In this document: positions 58,012 to 64,000 of the stretch, piece after piece
How positions within the stretch are numbered: position 1 is the first letter of the stretch
Layout of the letters: each line of letters begins with the position of its first letter
Assembly (NCBI GenBank): GCA_019118905.1
Contig: DWYA01000008.1
Coordinates: forward strand, 4,406-68,405
Origin: Ruthenibacterium avium
GTDB lineage: Bacteria; Bacillota; Clostridia; Oscillospirales; Ruminococcaceae
Length of the DNA stretch: 64,000 bases
Direction: 5' to 3'
The notes under the pieces: model-generated
The model's input: only the letters and a program-made list of their open reading frames with translations
What the model was told of the DNA's origin: nothing
The model's database searches: none
Made by a program: the position numbers and the translations under genes

Positions 58012-59010
58012 ATGATGAACTTGAAACAAATGATGAAACGAACCTTTGCAGCAGCCGGTACAGCGGCACTCTTATTTTCCATGACCGCATGTGGCGGCAC
58101 ACAAACACAAACTTCCGCCTCCGGCGCACAAACTTCTGCCGACGGCCCCAAGGTGGGGTTAATTCAGCTGATGGAGCACCCTTCTTTGGACGAAATTCGC
58201 ACGGCGATTGAAGCAGAGCTGGACGCAAAACTGGGCGAAAATGCGTATCAATACGACTATCAAAACGCACAGGGCGACACCTCAACCATTGCGAATATCT
58301 GCCAAAAATTTGTGGCAGATGATGTCGACGTCATTATCGCTATTGCCACCAATGCGGCCCAGGGCGCAGCGGCAGCCGTAGCGGGAACAGATATTCCCGT
58401 TATCTTTTCCGCCGTCACCGACCCGCAGGCAGCCGGATTGGTAACAGACCCCGAAAAGCCCGACGCCAACATTACGGGAACGTCGGATGCCATCCCCGTG
58501 GATAAGATTTTTGATCTGGCTGCCGAGCTGACCCCGGAAGTCAAGAGCTATGGCTTAATCTACAACAATGCCGAGCCGAACAGTGTTTCTGTGATTGAGC
58601 AGACGAAAGCCTATTTGGATGAAAAAGGCATTTCTTATGTGGAAGGCGCTGTAACGGCAACGGGTGAAGTGCAGACGGCGGCACAAAGCCTGCTTGGTCA
58701 ATGTGATGCCGTTTTTGCCCCCATCGACAATACGGTGGCTTCGGCCATGCCTGTTTTGGCGCAGGAAGCCATCAACGCGAAAAAGCCCGTTTATGTGGCG
58801 GCAGACAGCATGGTGGCCGACGGCGGCCTTGCCACAGTGGGCGTGAATTACACGCAGCTGGGCACCCAAACGGCAGATATGGCGGCGAAGGTGCTGGACG
58901 GCACGCCGGTGTCGGAGCTTCCCGTGGAAATTCTCACGGAGAATGCTGTGGTAGTGAATGAGGAAACGGCACAGGCCATTGGTGTGGATGTTTCCGCTTA
59001 TGTTCAATAA
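58012..59010 (+). CDS. trpX: ABC transporter substrate-binding lipoprotein (TrpX-like)
   Basis: Extracytoplasmic receptor of 332 residues in the ABC_sub_bind (DUF534) family. The signal peptide ends in the lipobox MTAC near residue 24. The binding domains show VGLIQLMEHPSLDEIRTAIEAEL near 46 and NIAQ/ICQKFVADDVDVIIAIATNAAQ near 95, typical of the family. A tryptophan T-box upstream suggests tryptophan or a related compound as ligand. Starts at 58012/58015 follow AAAGGAAG; an in-frame ATG at 57919 with AGAGGAGG would add 31 residues including Trp-Arg-Trp (see findings). Confidence 0.85.
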   Translation: MMNLKQMMKRTFAAAGTAALLFSMTACGGTQTQTSASGAQTSADGPKVGLIQLMEHPSLDEIRTAIEAELDAKLGENAYQYDYQNAQGDTSTIANICQKFVADDVDVIIAIATNAAQGAAAAVAGTDIPVIFSAVTDPQAAGLVTDPEKPDANITGTSDAIPVDKIFDLAAELTPEVKSYGLIYNNAEPNSVSVIEQTKAYLDEKGISYVEGAVTATGEVQTAAQSLLGQCDAVFAPIDNTVASAMPVLAQEAINAKKPVYVAADSMVADGGLATVGVNYTQLGTQTADMAAKVLDGTPVSELPVEILTENAVVVNEETAQAIGVDVSAYVQ

Positions 59011-59092
59011 AGCAAACAATAGAGTGCGCTGCTTGCGCTTTGCAGTGGTAAGGCGAAAGCAAGAAATGCGCTTGTAAAAGGAGAAAATACTC

Positions 59093-59992
59093 ATGAATCT
59101 TTCCGTGCTGTTAACCGCAACGGAACAAGGCTTAATTTATAGTCTTGTCGCACTGGGCTTGTATTTATCGTTCCGCGTTTTGAATATTGCCGATTTAACT
59201 ACCGACGGCTCGTTTACGCTGGGGCTGGTTACCTGCACGGCTTGTACGGCCGCCGGGCATCCATACTTAGGGCTGCTGCTCGCGGTTGCGGCGGGTGCGC
59301 TGGCGGGCTTTGTGACGGGCATTTTGCAAACGGTGTTCCGTGTTCAGCCTATTTTGGCCGGTATTATTACCATGACCGCGCTGGTGTCGATCAATATTAT
59401 GGTGCTGGGCGGAAAATCGAACCAAACCTTATTGCGGGTGGAAACGCTGTTCACTGCCGCACAAAAACTGCTTGGCAATCAGGGCGGCTTATGTGTGGCG
59501 GCAGCTGCGGCGCTGCTTTGCGGCGTGCTGCTGGTACTCTTTTTAGGGACACAGCTGGGTTTAAGCCTGCGTGCCACAGGCGACAACCGCGCTATGGTGG
59601 CGGCATCCTCCATCAATCCGGCCTTTACCACTGTGGTGGGGCTTTGTGTGGCAAACGGCATCATCGCGCTGTCGGGCGCGCTGCTGGCACAGCAGCAGGG
59701 TTATGGTGACACCACACTGGGAACCGGTATGGTCGTGATTGGTCTGGCCAGCCTTGTCATTGGAGAAGTGGTAACGGCACGGCGCGGCGGCATTGTCGGT
59801 GCGGTGGCGGCAGCCGTGCTGGGCTCGGTGCTGTACCGCATCATCACTGCATTTGCACTCACATCCAACCTAGGCGCTTCCAACCTCAAGCTGGTGTCAG
59901 CGGTTATTGTGGCGGCAGCCATTTCTTACCCCGCGGTGATTGCGAAATGCAAATGGCTGAAAAAACGCAGGGAGGCTTCCAAACATGCTTGA
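59093..59992 (+). CDS. trpY: ABC transporter permease (TrpY-like)
   Basis: Membrane subunit of 299 residues with about nine hydrophobic segments, in the branched-chain-amino-acid-type permease superfamily. The segment LNIADLTTDGSFTLG near 24-38 and the coupling-loop region GYGDTTLGTGMVVIGLASLVIGEV near 200 are characteristic of the DUF534-linked permeases. AAAAGGAG precedes the ATG. Its stop overlaps the ATPase gene. Confidence 0.88.
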   Translation: MNLSVLLTATEQGLIYSLVALGLYLSFRVLNIADLTTDGSFTLGLVTCTACTAAGHPYLGLLLAVAAGALAGFVTGILQTVFRVQPILAGIITMTALVSINIMVLGGKSNQTLLRVETLFTAAQKLLGNQGGLCVAAAAALLCGVLLVLFLGTQLGLSLRATGDNRAMVAASSINPAFTTVVGLCVANGIIALSGALLAQQQGYGDTTLGTGMVVIGLASLVIGEVVTARRGGIVGAVAAAVLGSVLYRIITAFALTSNLGASNLKLVSAVIVAAAISYPAVIAKCKWLKKRREASKHA

Positions 59993-60782
59993 CATTCGTA
60001 ATTTAGAAAAGACGTTCTTTCCCGGAACCGTCAACGAGAAAAAGGCACTAAACGGTGTTTCTCTGCACTTGGATGAGGGCGATTTTGTCTGTCTGATTGG
60101 CTCGAACGGCGCGGGAAAATCAACCTTGCTGAACGCAGTCAGCGGCGAGTTTTTCACGGATGCAGGGCAGATTGTTCTGGACGGCAAAAACATCACCTTT
60201 TTGCCGGATTATAAACGCGCCCGCTCCATTGGCCGCCTGTTTCAAGACCCCATGCGCGGAACGGCGCCTCATATGACAATTGAGGAGAATTTGGCGCTGG
60301 CCTATCTGCGTGCAAGCGGAAAATGCTCGCCGTTTTCGCGCATTGGCAAAAAAGACCGCGAATTTTTCCGCAGCCGGTTAGCGCGGCTGGGCTTGGGGCT
60401 GGAGGATCGCATGGGGCAGTCCGTGGGGCTGCTCTCCGGCGGACAGCGGCAGGCGCTTACCCTGTTGATGGCAACGCTTGTCCCGCCAAAATTACTGCTT
60501 TTGGATGAACATACCGCAGCATTGGACCCCGGCACGGCAGAAAAGGTGATGGACTTAACCAAGAGCATTGTGAAGGAAAACGGCATTACCTGTATGATGG
60601 TAACGCACAACATGGAAAGTGCGCTCACCACAGGCAACCGCACCGTGATGATGACGGCGGGAAATATTTTGCTGGAATTGCAGGGCGAAGAACGCGAAAA
60701 AATGACCGTAGAAGGGCTTTTGGAGCTATTCCGAGAGAAAACAGGCGCAGCGCTGGACAACGATAGAATGCTGCTGGCTTGA
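59985..60782 (+). CDS. trpZ: ABC transporter ATP-binding protein (TrpZ-like)
   Basis: ATPase of the same importer, 265 residues: Walker A IGSNGAGKST near 38, ABC signature LLSGGQRQAL near 146, Walker B LLLLDEHTAALDP near 167. The start overlaps the permease stop by 8 bases, with GGGAGG inside the permease end as ribosome site. It completes the trpXYZ-like operon. Confidence 0.93.
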   Translation: MLDIRNLEKTFFPGTVNEKKALNGVSLHLDEGDFVCLIGSNGAGKSTLLNAVSGEFFTDAGQIVLDGKNITFLPDYKRARSIGRLFQDPMRGTAPHMTIEENLALAYLRASGKCSPFSRIGKKDREFFRSRLARLGLGLEDRMGQSVGLLSGGQRQALTLLMATLVPPKLLLLDEHTAALDPGTAEKVMDLTKSIVKENGITCMMVTHNMESALTTGNRTVMMTAGNILLELQGEEREKMTVEGLLELFREKTGAALDNDRMLLA

Positions 60783-60788
60783 ATCTTT

Positions 60789-60817
60789 TTGAACCGGACG
60801 TTTGTTTGTGGTATGAT
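60789..60817 (+). promoter_or_regulatory. Promoter of the SDR gene
   Basis: TTGAAC (60789-60794) and TATGAT (60812-60817) are 17 bases apart, just after the trpZ stop. Confidence 0.55.
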
Positions 60818-60853
60818 GAAACTATCATCAAACAGAAAAGGAAGTGCAAACAA

Positions 60854-61627
60854 ATGAGCTTAGATTTTACGAATGTATTTTCTTTAGAAGGAAAAACAGC
60901 GCTGGTTGTCGGCGTGGGCGGTTTGGGTGAACCAATTGCCCAGGCACTTTTGCAAAACGGCGCCGATCTTGTATTGGCAGACCGAAAGATTACGCAAAGT
61001 CCCTTGCAGGACGAGGCACGCGCGCTGGGCCGAAACTGTTTATTGCTACATGTTGATTTGCAGGACGAAGACTCCATCATTGAAATGGTGCGCCAAGCCG
61101 AGGAGCAAACCGGCGGAATTGACATTTTGGTGAACGCCGCCGGCGTGAACCAGTTGAAAAAGGCCGAGGAGTACGACGCTAAAACATGGGATTTTGTCAT
61201 GGGGGTAAACCTGCGCGGGCTGCATTTTGTCACACGCGAAGTCGGCAAAGGCATGATTGCCCGCCGCTACGGCAGAATTTTGTCCATTTCTTCGGTCAAA
61301 TCCATCATTGGAACCGACCAGGACTACATTGCCTATTGTGCCAGCAAGGGTGCAGTGAATATGTACACCAAGCAGCTGGCCTGCGAGTGGGGCAAGTACG
61401 GTATTACCGTCAACGCCATTGCGCCCACATTTACGCGCACGCCCATCAATTCCTTCCAGCTGGATGACCCTGTATTTTATGATGCACTGGTGAAGCGCAT
61501 CCCGCTTGGCCGGATTTGCACCGCGAAGGACTTGGGCTGCGCCGCGCTTTACCTTTGCAGCGATGCGGCGGCCTTTGTGTCCGGGCAGGTTTTGTGTGTG
61601 GACGGCGGCTTGACGGCAAAGCAATAA
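60854..61627 (+). CDS. Short-chain dehydrogenase/reductase (gluconate 5-dehydrogenase/KduD-like)
   Basis: A 257-residue NAD(P)-dependent SDR. NAAG lies near 95, the catalytic Ser near 142 (SISSVKS) and YCASK near 156, with a C-terminal VDGGLTAK. The glycine-rich loop is unusual, reading VGVGGLGE in place of TGxxxGIG. Similarity to KduD and gluconate 5-dehydrogenases suggests a sugar-acid keto group as substrate, but no pathway genes are near. AAAGGAAG precedes the ATG. Confidence 0.85.
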   Translation: MSLDFTNVFSLEGKTALVVGVGGLGEPIAQALLQNGADLVLADRKITQSPLQDEARALGRNCLLLHVDLQDEDSIIEMVRQAEEQTGGIDILVNAAGVNQLKKAEEYDAKTWDFVMGVNLRGLHFVTREVGKGMIARRYGRILSISSVKSIIGTDQDYIAYCASKGAVNMYTKQLACEWGKYGITVNAIAPTFTRTPINSFQLDDPVFYDALVKRIPLGRICTAKDLGCAALYLCSDAAAFVSGQVLCVDGGLTAKQ

Positions 61628-61678
61628 GGTGTTTTGCGTATAATTTCGTAAAAATACACACTTTCATATGATAATTTG

Positions 61679-61707
61679 TTGACAAGCGGCAAAAAACACG
61701 ATAAGAT
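61679..61707 (+). promoter_or_regulatory. Promoter of the DUF4234-DUF2752 pair
   Basis: TTGACA (61679-61684) and TAAGAT (61702-61707) are 17 bases apart. Confidence 0.72.
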
Positions 61708-61758
61708 GGCAGTGCAAGCTGTGTAAACGGTTTCAGCATTTTTTAGGATGGTGGTATT

Positions 61759-62106
61759 GTGATTCAAAAGAGAAGTATTCCCCTGTGCATTATTTTAAGC
61801 TTGGTGACATGCGGTATTTATGGATTATATTGGCTGGTTTGCTTGGCCAATGACATCAATACGGCATCCGGCAGAGACAACGATACCTCAGGCGGTATGG
61901 TGCTGCTGCTCTCCATCATCACCTGCAATATCTATGGTCTGTACTGGATGTACAAAGCGGGTGAAAAAGTGGATGAAGCACGTACTGCACGCGGTATGAC
62001 TTCGCAAAACAACGGTTTGCTGTACTTACTGCTTTCGCTGTTCGGCTTCAGCATTGTTTCTTGGGCATTGCTGCAAAGTGAGCTGAACCAATTTGCAGAA
62101 GGTTAA
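61759..62106 (+). CDS. DUF4234 family membrane protein
   Basis: A 115-residue protein with three hydrophobic segments. The family motif CGIYGLYW occurs near 18 and again as CNIYGLYW near 56, typical of DUF4234. Function unknown. The start is a GTG with AGGATGG upstream. It is directly followed by a DUF2752 gene, a pairing that makes a shared membrane role likely. Confidence 0.82.
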   Translation: MIQKRSIPLCIILSLVTCGIYGLYWLVCLANDINTASGRDNDTSGGMVLLLSIITCNIYGLYWMYKAGEKVDEARTARGMTSQNNGLLYLLLSLFGFSIVSWALLQSELNQFAEG

Positions 62107-62110
62107 TGGT

Positions 62111-62494
62111 TTGAAAAAACGGTTGCAGAAAGCGGCACGCATTGTGCCGCTTTTATTGCTGTTGCTGCTGCTTGGCGTGTGGCTGAGCGACCATGGTATG
62201 GGCATCCCCTGCGTGTTTTACAGCTTGACCGGGCTGCAATGCCCGGGCTGCGGCGTGACGCGCATGACATCAGCGCTTTTGAAGGGGGACTTTTCCACAG
62301 CTTATCAAAGCAATGCCGCAGTATTTTTGCTTTTACCGGTTTTCTTTTTTCTTGGGGGATACACCGTCCTTCACTGGCTGCGTACAGGCAGCTGGGCTTT
62401 GCCGCGTTGGGCAGATGTTCTGGTTGCGGTGTGTGCAGTGATTTTAGTGCTGTTTTGCGTGTTTCGCAACGCGGCCGCATTGGGTTGGCTTTAA
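62111..62494 (+). CDS. DUF2752 family membrane protein
   Basis: A 127-residue protein with three membrane helices and the family motif LQCPGCGVTRM near 42-52, a CxxC pair placed at a membrane surface. Function unknown. The start is a TTG five bases after the DUF4234 stop, with AAGG within that stop region. Confidence 0.8.
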   Translation: MKKRLQKAARIVPLLLLLLLLGVWLSDHGMGIPCVFYSLTGLQCPGCGVTRMTSALLKGDFSTAYQSNAAVFLLLPVFFFLGGYTVLHWLRTGSWALPRWADVLVAVCAVILVLFCVFRNAAALGWL

Positions 62495-62538
62495 AAAAGG
62501 ATGGACAAACGAAGCGTTTCGTTTGTCCATCCTTTTTT
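62493..62538. terminator. Bidirectional terminator after the DUF2752 gene
   Basis: A perfect stem of about 20 bases (AAAAAAGGATGGACAAACGA and partner) with T runs on both strands separates the convergent operons. Confidence 0.9.
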
Positions 62539-62552
62539 GAAACATTTTTCCT

Positions 62553-62954
62553 TTATTTTTTAAATAAACGCCACCACAGCATTTTGAAAAAGCCATACCC
62601 GTGGTCGGGGTCGCTTTTCAGCTCGCTGTGCTTTTGCCAAAGCGACACTTTGCCGTCAAACACAAGGCCGCCGCGGCCCGCACCGGTAAGTACCTTTGGG
62701 GCTTCTTCCTTTTTGCTGTAAGAACAATCGTCGTAATTCCATGCAATCGCGCCGCGCTCGTCCAGAGACTCGGCGGTCAGCTCGCACACCTTGCCTGCGG
62801 CTTCGCCCATGCAGTAACGTTCAAAGCGGACTTTGCCGTCATAATAAAAAATGACGCGGTCACGAAAACGGTTTGCGCCGCCCGGCGATTTTTCAAACAC
62901 AAAGGCTGCACATTTTGAGTTGCGAATCTCGGAAAACAGGTTGGATGGATTCAT
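62553..62954 (-). CDS. Hypothetical protein, 133 residues
   Basis: Soluble, beta-rich protein (NSKCAAFVFEKSPGG; DRVIFYYDGKVRFERYCMG; GGLVFDGKVSLWQ) without signal or membrane segment. I recognise no family. The start at 62954 overlaps the stop of the upstream DUF3783 gene by ATGA, so the two are coupled. Confidence 0.65.
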   Translation of the reverse strand: MNPSNLFSEIRNSKCAAFVFEKSPGGANRFRDRVIFYYDGKVRFERYCMGEAAGKVCELTAESLDERGAIAWNYDDCSYSKKEEAPKVLTGAGRGGLVFDGKVSLWQKHSELKSDPDHGYGFFKMLWWRLFKK

Positions 62955-63331
62955 GCTTCTACTCTCCCTTGCATCGCGGCACGCTCGCGTGCCAGCTCTT
63001 TCATTAAATCTGCCACCGTCCAATCACGGTTGGTGGGCGTCAGCACTGCTTTGAAGTCTACGGCAGCCTGTGCAGCACGCAAAGCATCCAGCAAACGGTT
63101 CATTTGTGCGCGGCTGAAATCAGCCATCAGCAGCAAAGATTCCGTCGGCGGAACAGCGGGTGCACCGGTGCGCGTGCGTCCACGCCCTAAAAAAGAACCT
63201 ACCTCACATCCCAGTTCGTCGGGACGAATTTCTTTCATTACAATTTCCTGCTCGCGCAAAACGGCCTTTACATCATCGCTGACGCCATAGCACAGCGCGG
63301 TAGGAGGCGTAGACGTAATATGAGCTTTCAT
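62951..63331 (-). CDS. DUF3783 domain protein
   Basis: A 126-residue cytoplasmic protein. The second half (ESLLLMADFSRAQMNRLLDALRAAQAAVDFKAVLTPTNRDWTV) is the DUF3783 pattern, found in uncharacterised Firmicute proteins. AAAAGGAG lies before the ATG. A TATAAT box stands about 70 bases upstream on the minus strand. Confidence 0.75.
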   Translation of the reverse strand: MKAHITSTPPTALCYGVSDDVKAVLREQEIVMKEIRPDELGCEVGSFLGRGRTRTGAPAVPPTESLLLMADFSRAQMNRLLDALRAAQAAVDFKAVLTPTNRDWTVADLMKELARERAAMQGRVEA

Positions 63332-63559
63332 GAACAGTGCTCCTTTTCTGTGTCAACAATCGGGCGCCGCCATATTTCGACGTTCCTTGCCCATTATATC
63401 ACGGAAGTGTCGGTGGGGAAAGAGGAAAGCGCGAATTTTTGAAAACGAAAAAGCGGTATCTTTTGACACCGCAACATTTTTATTATAGCACAAATCAGGC
63501 GAAAAAGATATGCGCGAAAGTTCCATAAAAAGCAGCACAAATCCATGCGATATGCGAAT

Positions 63560-63588
63560 AGACACAGGCGGAAAACGGGGGTATAATA
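63560..63588 (+). promoter_or_regulatory. Promoter upstream of a very short frame
   Basis: TAGACA (63560-63565) and TATAAT (63583-63588) are 17 bases apart. The next translated signal is the 14-residue frame at 63620. Confidence 0.5.
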
Positions 63589-63619
63589 TAGCCAAGATAA
63601 CAGAAAGGAGTTGAGCCCC

Positions 63620-63664
63620 ATGTACCACACTGAAGAACCCGTGCAGTTGGTGCAGGGCGTATAA
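63620..63664 (+). CDS. Possible 14-residue peptide, MYHTEEPVQLVQGV
   Basis: GAAAGGAG stands 9 bases before an ATG whose frame ends after 14 codons at TAA. The signals are good, but the size is small. It could be a leader peptide, the start of a gene interrupted by a stop, or chance. Confidence 0.3.
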   Translation: MYHTEEPVQLVQGV

Positions 63665-64000
63665 TTCATAACGAACCGCTTCCATCGAAGTGATTAGAAC
63701 TTGTTTGACAGCCCGGAGTTGTACGGTGACGAGAAAGCCGGCAGGAGATGAGGCTGCAATACAAAATAGAGCGGGAAAATCGTTTGGAGTTTATGCGCTC
63801 TGCATAAAAGAAAGAAAAAGAAAAAATTAAAATTTATTTTCTTTGGCTTTCTTGCAACGAGCACAAATCCCGATGTATTGACTCTGTATCTTGTAAAGAA
63901 AGGATACAGCGACCGCCATGAAAACAACAATCAAAGAATATCATTCGTGCCCGTTTTGTTTTGGCACAAGGTTTCGAAGTGTTTGAAATGGTTTCGACCG
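63665..64000. other. Right edge of the window, no clear gene
   Basis: No frame with convincing composition. A gene may begin near 63918 and run out of the window; its frame is ambiguous because the longest Met-started frame ends at 63986. Confidence 0.3.

Noticed and set aside
60779..60853. N-terminal extension of the SDR gene
   Set aside because: The extra frame covers the promoter boxes and lacks a ribosome site; the ATG at 60854 follows AAAGGAAG.
63918..63986. 22-codon frame with a CPFC motif at the right edge
   Set aside because: The ribosome site is poorly spaced, and another frame over the same bases reads more like coding sequence that leaves the window; evidence is insufficient for either.

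Overview
The window looks like chromosomal DNA of an anaerobic, motile, low-to-mid GC Firmicute of class Clostridia, probably from the Oscillospirales (gut Ruminococcaceae or Butyricicoccaceae-like lineages). The evidence is purine-rich AGGAGG ribosome binding sites with frequent TTG and GTG starts, a tryptophan T-box, a NiaR/NiaX niacin module, a CbADH-like alcohol dehydrogenase, an alpha-2 glycyl-tRNA synthetase, and a FliW/CsrA/DUF6470 flagellar cluster. No plasmid, phage or CRISPR signature is seen. The genus cannot be fixed from the sequence alone.

Layout. 0.2-7.2 kb: a chemoreceptor, a PPK2 polyphosphate kinase, a triple-PepSY lipoprotein, a probable structured non-coding RNA (4241-4425), a YitT-family membrane protein and a DEAD-box helicase. 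7.6-11.9 kb: a complete pstSCAB-phoU phosphate operon behind a Pho-box-like promoter and a structured leader. 12.0-17.3 kb: a lactonase, a decayed sugar locus (AraC regulator with two frameshifts, divergent from a GH32 gene with an in-frame stop) and a divergent PTS enzyme I-like protein. 17.6-23.4 kb: ftsH, niaR-niaX with a readable operator, a rhodanese lipoprotein and glyS. 23.6-30.1 kb: a magnesium block with two MgtA-type P-ATPases, a receiver-less OmpR-type DNA-binding protein, a 53-residue membrane peptide and a candidate MgtL-like leader peptide. 30.4-46.9 kb: motility and chemotaxis (two receptors, CheW, ComFB with a ParA-like ATPase, flgM-flgN-flgK-flgL, fliW-csrA, fliD-fliS, flgB-flgC). 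47-52.6 kb: an Xaa-Pro aminopeptidase, a decaying response-regulator/ABC-permease pair, a coiled-coil protein and MntP. 52.7-55.3 kb: the initiator tRNA gene and a 2-kb mini-island with a HipA-like kinase between 45-bp direct repeats. 55.5-64 kb: alcohol dehydrogenase, a CobW-type GTPase, T-box-controlled trpXYZ-like transport, an SDR dehydrogenase and small membrane or hypothetical proteins.

How the parts fit. PPK2 and PstSCAB-PhoU both belong to phosphate economy. NiaR represses niacin uptake through NiaX. The magnesium block appears regulated both transcriptionally and, possibly, by translation of a leader peptide. CsrA and FliW form the known translational switch for flagellin, while FlgM holds sigma-28 until hook completion; the filament-stage genes of the window are those expected downstream of both.

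The most unusual observations are (1) a 141-bp hairpin-rich repeat present three times, each copy lying between two near-identical copies of a locus-specific terminator hairpin, suggesting a mobile element that inserts at terminators; (2) the mgtA leader peptide and the accompanying small membrane protein; (3) the HipA mini-island next to tRNA-fMet, whose right boundary coincides with a gene that has lost its 5' end; (4) the non-coding RNA between the PepSY gene and yitT. All function statements rest on motif reading by eye; no database search was possible.
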